A stretch of DNA of 64,000 nt from Haloferula luteola (lineage in GTDB: Bacteria > Verrucomicrobiota > Verrucomicrobiia > Verrucomicrobiales > Akkermansiaceae). The notes under the pieces are model-generated. The model ran no database searches. It had not been told where the DNA came from and worked only from the letters and a program-made list of their open reading frames with translations. A program made the position numbers and the translations under genes. Position 1 is the first letter of the stretch; each line of letters opens with the position of its first letter. Positions 47,281 to 57,100 of this stretch are shown here, one piece after another. The DNA is taken from assembly GCF_014201715.1 (NCBI RefSeq), contig NZ_JACHFD010000017.1, positions 25,817 to 89,816 of the forward strand, written 5' to 3'.

Positions 47281-48534
47281 TCACACGAGCCCGTCCTTGC
47301 GGGCTTGCTTCCAGTAGGCGTATTCGGAGCGATTGAAGTCGATGTATTCGGGTGAGAAGTCACTACTATACATGTCGTATTCCGCCGATCCCTGGTTCAG
47401 GCGGATCTCGATTTCGAACTCCGGCTTGGCGGCAATGTCACGCAGCTTCTCCATCGCCGTGGTGGCTTGCAGGCCCCCCGTGCAGGCCGGTGTGCCGTCG
47501 TAGAGGATATCGATCAGCTCCTCACGGATTGAAGCCCGGGAGTAACCCACGGCATGCAAGACCCGTCCCCAGTTTGGATCGCCACCATTCCAGGAAGACT
47601 TCACCAAGGCCGATTTGCAAACCGCTTCGGCGACTTTCTTGGCGTCCAGATACGTCCGGGCACCGCGCACCTTGACGTGCACGAACTTGGTCACCCGTTC
47701 GCCATCGCGCACGATGGCCTTGGCGAGCTCCAACATCAGCCACTTCAGCGCCTCACGGAACTGGCGGCAACGTGGACCATTGCGCCGCAACCGTCGGCCA
47801 CCCGATGCCCCATTCGCCAGCACCAGCACCGTGTCGTTCGTGCTGGTATCGCCATCGATGGTGATGCGGTTGAAGCTCTCCTCCACCGCTTCCAGCACCG
47901 CGCGCTGCAGATCTTCCTTGGATATCACCACGTCGGTGGTGATGAAGCACAACATGGTGGCCATGCTCGGACAGATCATCCCAGCGCCCTTCACACAGCC
48001 TCCCAGGCGCACCCGGGTGCCGCCCAGATCGAAGGAAATCGCGAGCTCCTTCGGGCGGGTGTCGCTGGTCATGATCGCACGCGCGACCTCATCGCCCTTG
48101 CTGCGGGCCAGACCGTCGATGAGCTTTTCGAAATGAGGCTCGATCCGCATCATCGGCATCGGCAAACCGATCACTCCCGTCGAGCAGACACCCACCTCGC
48201 CTCGCTTGAGACCCAACGGCTTCGCCACACCATCGGCCATCGCACGCGCATCATGGATTCCTTGCATTCCCGTGCACGCATTGGCATTCCCGGAATTCGC
48301 GACAATCGCTCGCAGGTTGCCCTTTCGAACGTGCGTCTGGGTCATCTTCACCGGAGCGGCTTTGACCCGGTTCGTGGTGAAAGTCCCAGCGGAGACGCAG
48401 GGGGTTTCCGAATGGATCAAGGCGAGGTCGAGACGTTCGACGGCGGGGTTCTTGATGCCACAGGCAATGGCGGAAGTGAGGAAACCTTTGGCGGCACCGA
48501 CGCCGCCTTTGATCCGGTTGATGGGGAAGTCCAT
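47281..48534 (-). CDS. argJ: Bifunctional glutamate N-acetyltransferase/ornithine acetyltransferase
   Basis: ArgJ transfers the acetyl group between N-acetylornithine and glutamate, recycling it in arginine synthesis. The 417-residue protein is made as a precursor that cuts itself before the Thr of SMATMLCF in GGCVKGAGMICPSMATMLCF. It contains the Asn-rich AIVANSGNANACTG and GDTSTNDTVLVLANG, both family motifs. ATG 48534 is chosen by homology over 48594. It follows argC on the same strand by 29 bases. Confidence 0.93.
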   Translation of the reverse strand: MDFPINRIKGGVGAAKGFLTSAIACGIKNPAVERLDLALIHSETPCVSAGTFTTNRVKAAPVKMTQTHVRKGNLRAIVANSGNANACTGMQGIHDARAMADGVAKPLGLKRGEVGVCSTGVIGLPMPMMRIEPHFEKLIDGLARSKGDEVARAIMTSDTRPKELAISFDLGGTRVRLGGCVKGAGMICPSMATMLCFITTDVVISKEDLQRAVLEAVEESFNRITIDGDTSTNDTVLVLANGASGGRRLRRNGPRCRQFREALKWLMLELAKAIVRDGERVTKFVHVKVRGARTYLDAKKVAEAVCKSALVKSSWNGGDPNWGRVLHAVGYSRASIREELIDILYDGTPACTGGLQATTAMEKLRDIAAKPEFEIEIRLNQGSAEYDMYSSDFSPEYIDFNRSEYAYWKQARKDGLV

Positions 48535-48563
48535 GGGTGAAGGATTCAAAATTGGGCAGAAAG

Positions 48564-49607
48564 TCAGACCGATTGCAACCCGGCGGTCTGACACAACCCG
48601 GCCATCAGGTTGAACGATTGAATCGCTTGGCCGCCGGCACCCTTACCGAGGTTGTCCTCGGCGCTCATCAGGATGACGCGATCCGTGCGCGGGTCATGCA
48701 CCCAGCCGATGTCAATGAAGTTGGTTCCGGTCACCCGTTTCGTATCGGCGGGCTGGCCCTCGCCGAGCAGGCGCACGAAAGGCATTCCCGCGTAGGCCTT
48801 TTCAAGCGCCTCTCCAATCTGCGCCCGGTCGACCCCAGCGCCCAGCTTGGCCGTCGTGGTGGTGGCGATGCCGGCATTCACCGGAATCAGGTGGGGAATG
48901 AACGAAATGACCACCGGTTGCCCTGCGGCGAGCGACAGCTCCTGCTCGATTTCCGAGAGGTGCCGGTGCTTGGGCACGCCATAGGCACGGGCGCTTTCAT
49001 TGCATTCGCAGAACAGCAGCGACAGATCGGCCTTGCGGCCGGCACCACTGACGCCGCTCATCGAGTTTGCGACCACGGTGGCAGGATCGATGAGATTTTC
49101 CCGCAGCAGGGGCAGCAGCGGCAGGAGAATGCTGGTCGGGTAGCAACCGGGCGATGCGATGAGCCGGGCGGCCTTGATTTCCTCGGGGCGGACTTCGGGC
49201 AAGCCATAGATCGCCTCCGCCAGCAGGTCGGGTGCCGGGTGGGCGTGATCATAGAACTCTTCGTAGACCGCGGAGTCATGAATGCGGAAATCGGCGCTCA
49301 GATCGATGACCCGCAGGCCGCGTTCGAGAAGGGCACGGCCGATCTCTGCGGCGACGCCATGGGGCAGCGCCAGGAACGCGAAACGGGCCCCGGTAGCAGC
49401 GATGGCATCGGGGTCGGGGAGGATGAACTTCAGTTCGGCACCGGGCACGGCGCGGAAGCGCGGGAAGACATCGGCCAGCGAGCGGCCTTCCTCCTGCCGG
49501 GAGGTGGCGGCGGTGAGTTCGACTTGGGGGTGCAGGAGCAATCGGCGGACGAGTTCCTGTCCGGTGTATCCGCTGGCTCCGACGATCGCTGCTTTCACGC
49601 GTTCCAT
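48564..49607 (-). CDS. argC: N-acetyl-gamma-glutamyl-phosphate reductase
   Basis: ArgC makes N-acetylglutamate semialdehyde with NADPH. The 347-residue protein has the dinucleotide site AAIVGASGYTGQELVRRLL and the active-site Cys in ASPGCYPTSILLPLLP, with His in FIPHLIPVNAGI. ATG 49607 follows the family; ATG 49619 would add MPKA. Upstream the same frame stays open through the antisense of tRNA-Pro and into the recombinase, so automatic gene calling may merge the two. It forms an operon with argJ. Confidence 0.93.
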   Translation of the reverse strand: MERVKAAIVGASGYTGQELVRRLLLHPQVELTAATSRQEEGRSLADVFPRFRAVPGAELKFILPDPDAIAATGARFAFLALPHGVAAEIGRALLERGLRVIDLSADFRIHDSAVYEEFYDHAHPAPDLLAEAIYGLPEVRPEEIKAARLIASPGCYPTSILLPLLPLLRENLIDPATVVANSMSGVSGAGRKADLSLLFCECNESARAYGVPKHRHLSEIEQELSLAAGQPVVISFIPHLIPVNAGIATTTTAKLGAGVDRAQIGEALEKAYAGMPFVRLLGEGQPADTKRVTGTNFIDIGWVHDPRTDRVILMSAEDNLGKGAGGQAIQSFNLMAGLCQTAGLQSV

Positions 49608-49687
49608 GGCTTTCGGCATCGCAGGAATTTCCGGGCTTGCCAAGGGGGAAGCACCCTGATTGATTGCCCGCCCGTTCGCGGAAGTGA

Positions 49688-49764
49688 CGGGCTGTAGCGC
49701 AGTCTGGTAGCGCACCTGCATGGGGTGCAGGGGGTCGTGGGTTCGAATCCCGCCAGCCCGACCA
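49688..49764 (+). tRNA. tRNA-Pro (anticodon GGG), attachment site of the element
   Basis: The 77-base cloverleaf is complete. The acceptor stem CGGGCTG pairs with CAGCCCG, the D stem GCGC pairs with GCGC, the anticodon stem CCTGC pairs with GCAGG around ATGGGGT (anticodon GGG), and the T arm GTGGG-TTCGAAT-CCCGC is present, followed by A and a genomically encoded CCA. It is antisense to the recombinase/argC frame. A serine recombinase begins its territory right after the 3' end, so the tRNA is the likely attB. Confidence 0.95.
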
Positions 49765-49766
49765 TT

Positions 49767-51470
49767 TTGATCGAGATGCGAACCCAAACCAATGGGTTCG
49801 CAAATCGCTGGTAACGAGTTGCTTGCGAACAGATCAAGGTTAACCGAATACCAGTGAGTTCGTATTTTCCTCTCCTCCGGGCTCAATCCCCCCGGAATCG
49901 GCTCTTTTTCAGGGTCGAGGCGGTTAACCCTGATTCCCCGCACGATCAGCCGCACCAGCTCGCATTGTTCCTCGAAAGAAAGTTCCTTCACCGCGTCATC
50001 GAACTGCCGCAGCGCCCCGGCGATCCGGGTTTCATCGGCCACCACCCGCTCGCGGAAGGCGATTTCGATTTCCACCTTCTCAAGCTCCCTCTCAAGCTCG
50101 TGCTTCTGCTTCGACAAATCCTCGGCGGCGGCAAGGGTTTCCTCCCCGAAGTGTCCGGCGTCCGGCTGACGGGCCAGCATGAGATACCGCGCCAGTGAAT
50201 CGGCCATTTCCTTCCGGCGTTGCTGGAGGTCCGCCCGGCGCTTTTTGAGCGGACGCAGCGAGCGGGACTTTTCCTCGTTGGAGGCGGCAATGGCCGACTT
50301 GATGAGCGCCGGATGGCGTCCAAGCTCACCGATGATCCGCAGCACGAATTCATCCAGCGTCCGGCCCGGCAGGTTGCGGACGGTGCAGGCCGCCGCCTTA
50401 CCGTCTTTGCTGACCTCGTTGCAGGTGTAGTAAAGGTAAGGGTTCCCGTCCTTGTCCTTCTTTCCGGCGGCTTTGGGTGTGAGGCGGTGGCCGCAGATAC
50501 CGCAATGGATCATGCCCTTGAGGAGCGATTGATGGACGTTGCGCTCCAACCGGTCCTTGGGGTTGCCTCCCGGCCTTGTCTTGCCGCTGATGGCGTCATT
50601 GGCCTGCTGCCACAGCTTGGCGCTGACAAGCGCGGGATGTTCGCCGGGGAAGTCCTCGCCCCCGTGCCGGATGATTCCCTTGTAAAAGGGGTTGGTGACG
50701 ATGGAGGTGACCTTGTGGCAGATGTAACGCTTGCCTCCTACGGTGGTCTGGCGCCCCCGGCGGCTCTGGACCTGACGGGTCGGGGTGCGAAGTCCCTCCG
50801 CGTTGAGGATCGCCGCCACCTTCGCCGGGCTACCCAGGTCACGGCTCAATTCAAAGATGCGCTTCGCCACCTTCGCGTCCCCCTCATGAATCCCGACCTT
50901 TTTGGTGGCGGGGTCGTAGGCGTAGCCGAGCGGTGCCCAGCCGCCGTTCCACATGCCGCGCTTGGCGCGTTCGCCCAGCTTGTGACGCACGCGCTCCACG
51001 GTGGTTTCTCGCTCGAACTGCGCGAAGGAAAGCAGCATGTTCACCATCAGCATGCCCATCGGCGTGCTGGTGTCGAAGGATTGGGTGGCGGACACGAAAT
51101 GCACCCCGTATTGCTCCAGCACCTTCCACAGGTCGTAGAAGTCCGGCAGCGAGCGGGTGATGCGGTCGAGCTTGTAGGCGACCACCACCTTGATTTCGCC
51201 GAATCGGACGGCGTGTAGAAGGGCTTGGATGCCGGGCCGTTCCAGGTTCTTGCCGGAGAATCCGGCGTCATCGAAGAAGTGGGTGGCGGACCATCCTTCA
51301 TGCTGGTGAAGGGCGATGGCGTGCTGGCAGATGTCGCGCTGGGTGTCCAGCGAACTGTAATCGCCCCGTGCCTGGTCATCGGTGGAAACGCGGGTGTAGA
51401 TGGCGCAGCGGACGAGCGGTGCGGAACGGCTGCCATGGGTGGCGGTGGTGACGGAATGGAACGGTTTCAT
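49767..51470 (-). CDS. Large serine recombinase (integrase) without its own stop codon
   Basis: The protein has a resolvase catalytic domain with the nucleophile Ser29 in CAIYTRVSTDDQ, then DDAGFSGKNLERPG and KLDRITRSLPDFY, a recombinase domain (GWAPLGYAYDP onward), a zinc ribbon (CGICGHRLTP with YYTCN) and a coiled coil near residues 410-490. It would cut and rejoin attachment sites to move the element. Coding is listed to the tRNA boundary, because no in-frame stop occurs before the tRNA: the frame runs on through antisense tRNA-Pro, giving GGIRTHDPLHPMQVRYQTA, and into argC. The element's circular form would supply a different 3' end. Confidence 0.85.
49777..49802. repeat. Inverted repeat next to the tRNA 3' end
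   Basis: TGCGAACCCA and TGGGTTCGCA are perfect 10-bp arms around AACCAA, 13 bases after the tRNA. It could be part of the recombinase attachment site or a transcription stop for the tRNA. Confidence 0.6.
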
Positions 51471-51750
51471 GGGATGATCAAAGGAAGCGCTTCAGGTTGA
51501 AGTCCCCGGCAAAGCGTCATGCCCTGCGGTGGCCGTCCATGGGGAAGCCGTCATGGACATGGCTCCATTTGGAGCCGGTGGACCCGAATCAGGGTCAGCG
51601 GTGGGGAATCCATTCGTCCCGGGGAGGGTAAACCTGATTTCTTGTCAGGCACCGGAGAAACCATAGTTCATACTTTACTTGTAATCAATCACTAATAACA
51701 TATATACCGCTATTTTCCCAGCTCGCTCGCAATCTAACAGATTGAATACC

Positions 51751-51776
51751 CGACCCGGCGACCCGGCGACCCGGCG
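51751..51776. repeat. Short tandem repeat CGACCCGG x3
   Basis: Three perfect copies of the 8-base unit CGACCCGG and two further bases. Such iterons can bind replication or transfer proteins, but three copies are too few to decide. Confidence 0.7.
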
Positions 51777-51883
51777 AAGGTGCCAGCCCTCAGCAGGGCA
51801 TCGAAACAAGAGAGAAACCAAACGGTTTCTTTCCGAAGGAAAGAACCGATAACCAGCGGCATTTACGGAGCACAGCGGACGGC

Positions 51884-51958
51884 AAGAGGGAAACGGAATA
51901 AATGCCGAAGGCCGAGCGGCGGCGCATAGCGCCGCGAGTTATGCCGGATTCCCTCTTG
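51884..51958. repeat. Long imperfect hairpin in the island
   Basis: Outer arms CAAGAGGGA (51884-51892) and TCCCTCTTG (51950-51958) are perfectly complementary, and a central stem GCGGCGC-ATA-GCGCCGC (51919-51935) lies midway. Between them the arms pair only partly. It may be an RNA, an origin-like site or a folded recombination site. Confidence 0.55.
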
Positions 51959-52124
51959 ACGGGAGCGAGCACCGGAACCGGAGGATGAGGAGATCAGGGC
52001 AACTGTAGCCAGAACGGTTTAATCATGATTGCGGAAGCTAATGCATTCACCTCGGCAAAAGGTAGTTTCCGCTACCTCCAAACGAGACTCGGCTGGCTCG
52101 AATGCTCTGAATTGTATAAGCGCT

Positions 52125-52805
52125 TTAGCGACGGCGGCGAAGCAGGATAAGGGCGGCGAATGCATTCAAGAGCATAACCGAGGGCTCGGGGGCGTGAGCC
52201 GTCACGCGAAAATAAAAATCGCCTTGATGGTCACGATCAATGGAATCGTCGGAGGTCTGCCGCAGATACGCCACACCGTCGGGATAGTAGTCCGTCACGG
52301 TTGAGGCCCCATACAACATGTAATGCGCAGGCCCTGTGGGACTGCTGAATTCGATTCCGTATTGGGTGCCGGCTTCGAGAAAAAGGCCATCGGCAAACTG
52401 CGCTATAATCGAAAATCCGCTTCCGGAATATTCAAGGGGTATTTCCGATGGCGATACTAGGGCCGAGGCCAGGATCGAACCAGATTGTCCATCGACAATG
52501 CTTACCACCGATACCATGAGCGGATTCACCGGGATGTAACCGGCTCCCATATCGGCCGCCGCCTCGATGGTGTAGAGCTGCCCACTTTCTTGAGCCAAGA
52601 AAGTTTGGCCAAGAATGATCGGCGTCAATTCTCCGCCGGGATCTTGATCAGCACCTACGGTCCCTCCGAAACGAGGATAAGGAGTGTTCAGGGGAAGATT
52701 CTGCGCGACGACCATAAGAGCACCATTCGCCGCCATCGTTGAAAATGCCGCAGACCCTAAAACGGAAAGAATTTTGTATGTGGCTCGTTGGGAAAGATTA
52801 TCCAT
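52125..52805 (-). CDS. PEP-CTERM protein on the island
   Basis: The 226-residue protein has a signal-like N-terminus (YKILSVLGSAAFSTMAANGA) and ends with APEPSVMLLNAFAALILL followed by RRRR, the PEP-CTERM sorting signal. The body is beta-rich (FLEAGTQYGIEFSSPTGPAH) and resembles choice-of-anchor proteins. It depends on the host's exosortase to reach the surface. Confidence 0.8.
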   Translation of the reverse strand: MDNLSQRATYKILSVLGSAAFSTMAANGALMVVAQNLPLNTPYPRFGGTVGADQDPGGELTPIILGQTFLAQESGQLYTIEAAADMGAGYIPVNPLMVSVVSIVDGQSGSILASALVSPSEIPLEYSGSGFSIIAQFADGLFLEAGTQYGIEFSSPTGPAHYMLYGASTVTDYYPDGVAYLRQTSDDSIDRDHQGDFYFRVTAHAPEPSVMLLNAFAALILLRRRR

Positions 52806-52839
52806 AAATTCTCTAGTGTTGTCGCTCGTCGGTCCAGAG

Positions 52840-53331
52840 TCAGTTCTGGAGGTTGGAAAGAGATTCCATCGTCGTATCCTGCCATTTCCTCAGCTCTTGG
52901 AGGGCTTTGTGTTCCTCGGGGGTCGCAATACCCGAAGTTTCTTCGATCTCTCTAGCATTGAGTACCACCTTCCACGCGTCATCCCGCTTGATCATCAGAA
53001 TGCCGTCATGGTCAGGTTTCCCCGTCTTGTCCTTCGCTGTATCCTTGACGATAAGTCTGGCTACCGTACCCAGTTCCTTGCCGGTAACGATCTCAATTGC
53101 CGACTCTCCGGCTTCTGCCGCCTTATTAGAGAGCATTTTTACCCGCTCCAAAGTCGCGGCCTCTTTTCCGGGGGCCGTAAATATCAGGTTCGCGGCTTCC
53201 TGATGTTTGCCTCCCTTCACGAAGGCGAGGAATGAAGAAAGCGCCTCTTTGCTCTGAAGGTTCTCCGCTGAAGCGAAGCTGGGAAGGCAGGTAAGAAGGA
53301 TCAGGACGATGTGTCGAAAATTCGTGATCAT
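52840..53331 (-). CDS. Small secreted protein coupled to the immunity gene
   Basis: The 163-residue protein has a signal peptide (FRHIVLILLTCLPSFASAEN) and a mature part with EALSSFLAFVKGGKHQEAAN and DGILMIKRDDAWKVVLN, a pattern like NTF2-like/DUF4878 proteins. NTF2-like folds occur among immunity proteins. It overlaps the upstream gene by 4 bases (ATGA, 53328-53331), so it belongs to the toxin operon, perhaps as a periplasmic second immunity protein. Confidence 0.62.
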   Translation of the reverse strand: MITNFRHIVLILLTCLPSFASAENLQSKEALSSFLAFVKGGKHQEAANLIFTAPGKEAATLERVKMLSNKAAEAGESAIEIVTGKELGTVARLIVKDTAKDKTGKPDHDGILMIKRDDAWKVVLNAREIEETSGIATPEEHKALQELRKWQDTTMESLSNLQN

Positions 53332-54137
53332 GCAGTGGGGATGGTTTGAAGTTCAGTGAGATCGAAAGACGGTGTTTCATAGGCAAGCATGAATGCGGGC
53401 TTGCCCTTTTCATAACCGTAAAATGCTTTCGGGCGCCCAAGTTCGGATTTGATGCGCTCGACCGCTTCGCGCCCGGAGAAAGCCCACATTTCCTCGGGTC
53501 CGGCGGTGGGCTGAAGCCAGAAATACCCCGGTGCGATGAACTCGCTTCGATAGCCGGAAAGCCCTTCCAGAGCGGTTCGCCCGAAGAAATCGACGTAAGA
53601 AGGGCCGAAGACATTGATCCACCAGACGCTGTTGAGGAATCGAATGCCCGTCGGATTCGCCTGGGGAACCTTGTGGCCGCCGATTTCGCCCACATTGTTT
53701 TCCGGATTGGCCACGTCCACGGAGAAGGGATTTCCGCCGCCGAGTGTAATGGCGGCGAAGTCCGCCTTCGTGAGCACGACCAGATCCCGGAGAAGGTCTT
53801 CCATTTCGGCAAGACGATCGTGGACGCTTGAATACTCGAATGAGCACTTGATTTCGTTCAACTGAGCCGTGCTTCCACTTTTTGTGTTGATCGTCATCGA
53901 CCCGGAAACCGCGCCACTGAACCGGAAGAAGGCAATGTCTCCACCCTGACGGTAGAGAGGAGCCAATTTGTCCAGCCATTCCGAGTTCCAAACGAGCTTC
54001 AGGGGTTCCGAGAATCCGAACTTCTTCGGGGTAAGCCCTTGTACCGCTGCAATTCTAGAAACGACCGCCTCAATCGCAGCCCTCGATCCAAGAGGGCGCG
54101 ATGATTGGGCGACCAAAGTCAGGACGAGGTTCTTCAT
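53328..54137 (-). CDS. Imm52-like immunity protein
   Basis: The 269-residue cytoplasmic protein follows the toxin gene directly, with a 4-base ATGA overlap (54134-54137). The central region RFLNSVWWINVFGPSYVDFFG resembles the Imm52 family of polymorphic-toxin immunity proteins, as do the flanking DLLRDLVVLTKADFAAITL and the late ELGRPKAFYGYEKGKPAFM. It would bind and block the nuclease domain of the neighbouring toxin. The family name is from memory of the motif and is moderately sure; the immunity role is supported by position. Confidence 0.62.
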   Translation of the reverse strand: MKNLVLTLVAQSSRPLGSRAAIEAVVSRIAAVQGLTPKKFGFSEPLKLVWNSEWLDKLAPLYRQGGDIAFFRFSGAVSGSMTINTKSGSTAQLNEIKCSFEYSSVHDRLAEMEDLLRDLVVLTKADFAAITLGGGNPFSVDVANPENNVGEIGGHKVPQANPTGIRFLNSVWWINVFGPSYVDFFGRTALEGLSGYRSEFIAPGYFWLQPTAGPEEMWAFSGREAVERIKSELGRPKAFYGYEKGKPAFMLAYETPSFDLTELQTIPTA

Positions 54138-57100
54138 GGGTTCGCTAGATACTGCAAAAGATCCGATTTATCAATGGCTTGCCAGGTTCCGGTATCCCAA
54201 TGGTCCCAGAATTCGTAGGCATCTGTGTTCACGTTCCGCCGGACCAGCATCCCATTGGCGGACTTGATGTGGTCCAGGAGAGGTGTTGAGAGCTTCTTGG
54301 TTCGGCCAGTGATGATGATGCACACCCGCTTGCTCTGATTGACCGAAGCGGCGAATTCCGCTCGGATCTGGCGGGTGAACGAGAGCGATTTCACGTCCTT
54401 GACCTCAAGGAACCACCGAGGGCGGATCGCGTCGGGAATGCAGCCAATCGCCTGACCGTCGATCGTCTCGATGTATTTCACGGCTCCGGGACCGGCATTG
54501 CGCGAGTAGCCCAGGGAGTTCACCAGCGTATCGTGCTCGGTGATGTTGCCGCGAGCCCAGTTTCGTCGCACCAGCGGAACGGCGAAGGTCTTCCCTTCGG
54601 TGAAGAAGGTCAGATTCCGGACTCTCCGAATCTGCAAAACCCCGCTGATTGCGAAGTCCGCGCCCACGAACATGTACTCGCTCTCAAGCATACCGGCGGT
54701 GGTTTCAACCAAATCCCAATGCTTCGCCATGTGCTGGCCGATCTTGGCACGGTCTTCTCCGAGCTCGGTGTAAACTTCGCCCCAATAGCGAAGGATCGGG
54801 GTGATGTTTGCTCCTTGCGCTTCAGTCGGAAGGTTTTTCTTGAGGAAGGCATAGTAGGCGTCAGCCGCCTGCTCCGGGGTGAGACTGTCCTCGACGTAGA
54901 TGTGGGTTCCGTCCCGCCAGACGTTTCGGGAACTGAACCATTCCCAACTCCTGCCGCCATAGGTCCATCCCCATAGCTCGAAGGCGTCGCGTTCCAGATC
55001 CTCGATTCGGGGTTCAGCCTCTTCGTATTTCTCGAAAAGAATCCGCTCGAAGGTATCCTCCCACTCCTCGCTGCCGTTGGCTTCGGGGGGATAACCACCT
55101 TCGGAGAGGGTCGTGTAGCCGCCGCCTCCGAGTCCTTCTCCTTCCTGGCTCATCAGGGGAAAAACAGGGCCACTGCTGCCAAGATCTGGGCGGGCGACGA
55201 GGAGGACCGTGCTGTCTTCGGGATCGGTGAAGCTGCCGACCCCGGTCTGGTAGGTGATCGTCAGGCGCTCGCGGTCCTTGGTATCGTCGCTACCTGCATA
55301 GGGATGCGGGCCGTACTCGCCCACGACGAGTGTAGATCCGGACACCGTGCCGCCTAGAGATGCGCCGGTAGCGTTCGTTCCGTCCTCGAAAGCGGGTTTA
55401 ATCTGGCTTCCAGCCAGCGGCGTCAGCGATTGACCGACGTCGGCAAGAATGACCCTCGGAATCGCCGTGAGGCGGACGACTCCGAGCTTCTCCCAGCTTG
55501 TTCCATCAGCGCTGAAATGCAGCGTGATGGATTTGTCAGCGGCCGCAGCGCTCTTCTTGACCGCCTCGACATAGAAGATGAAGGAACCATTGGTTCCCGC
55601 GCCTTTCAGATCGTCGTAAGCGTACTCGACATTCGATTTGACCAGATCCCCGTGGCCCGCGACATCGCTTGAACGGCGGGCCTTATTGCCGTTTTTCGTC
55701 CAAAGGCGAAGCGATCCGTTACCTGGGCTCCATTTCGGGATCTGATTGGCGACGACCGTTCTGACGATCCCCGCGGGATCGGCTTCGTCGTACTCGAACT
55801 TCACCTTCGCATTCTTGATCCGCTTGAGCGCCGGGAGGTCGACGACAACTGGAACGAACGGATAGCAGGCGCTGTTGGCCAAACCACCGTGCACGTCCAT
55901 TCCGTCCGCGAAATCGGGGATTCCGTCGTTGTCGGCGTCGCCGGTGCTGATCTTGACGAACTTCCCTGGATTTTCGGCGGCCGAGGCCTCTGCGGCCACG
56001 TAATCCTCCTTGTCTTCCTCCGCCGTATCCCTTCGCGGGAGCGCCAGGCCGTCGTTATTGTCGCTATCAATGTCGATGTCGCCCGAAGCGAAGATCACGC
56101 GCTTGCTCTCGAACTTCGTTCTCCATTCCGGCACGTCAGCCGCGACGTTGCTCGCGTCGTCCGCAATGATCGGATCGCCGGTGTCGGTCTCTCCCGTCTC
56201 GGGGTTCCATGAATCAATGAGCGTTCCGAGACTGTCGTTCGCGGGCTCGATTTTCAAGGTGTAGTCGAAATCGGGACCTTCCGCCGAGACGCCCGGGCTG
56301 GCGGAACGGGTGTCATTGTTCGTCCCCTGCCATTTGATCTGGAAGCTGTAGGTTTCTCCTTTCCGGAAAATATCCACGTCCTTCTCCGAGTATTCACCGA
56401 ACCCACCCGAGCGAAGCGTATAGATCCGCTTTTCCTCGCCGGTCGCCGGATCCAGCTTGAAGCAGTTCAGAACGTAGTCTTCGCTTTCGCTTCCGCTCTC
56501 GTCCCCAACGCCAAGTCTGATTGTGAACTGTTCTCCCGGTTCCGGAGCCTGGCCTCCATCGGAAGGATCGTTCGGGTCCGAGCCCTGCCCCACCTCGTCG
56601 CCGTCGTTCGTGTTGTCTCCGGTGCCGCCGTCCGTATTGGGATTGTTCGGATCGGTATTATAGATCCATTCTTCGAGATTGGTCAGGCCGTCGAGATCCG
56701 GATCAAGGTTGCCATCGCTAGGGTCCAGGGGATTCAGGCCGTGCTCCAGCTCGTATCCGTCGGGGATCAGGTCGCCGTCCGTATCGGCGAGGCCGATGTC
56801 GGTTCCGGCTGCCTGTTCCGCCAGGTCCGTGGCCCCGTCGCCGTCCGTGTCGGTGTCCGCGGGCTGCCATTGGAATGGCGACGAAATGTAGGAGTATTCA
56901 TTGAGGGACGCCACGCCGTCGCTGTTGGCGTCCCGCCACAGGGCGGTGCTCGCTTCGGTAACGTCCCAAAGTCCGTCCTGGTCGATGTCCTGGCGATAGT
57001 AGCCGAGGATTTCGTTCGCCGTCAGGAGACGCGACTGAATCCGCACCCGGTCGATATACGCTTCTGTCCAGGAAGTCGGTCCGTGCCCTGGATACAAGGC

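Larger units (their letters stand above)
51471..52124. other. Non-coding 650-base region between recombinase and PEP-CTERM gene
   Basis: No credible gene is present on either strand. An AT-rich stretch at 51655-51720, with palindrome CAATCT-AAC-AGATTG just after it (51730-51744), probably holds the recombinase promoter. Further right are a short tandem repeat and a long imperfect hairpin, listed separately. The layout suggests an element origin, transfer site or regulatory RNA. Confidence 0.5.

Noticed and set aside
48564..51470. A single 968-residue recombinase-ArgC fusion protein
   Set aside because: The middle segment is the antisense of a perfect tRNA-Pro gene, and argC has a proper start at 49607, so the long frame is best read as two genes and an open junction.
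51751..51776. A CRISPR-like repeat
   Set aside because: The 8-base units are contiguous with no spacers and there are only three.
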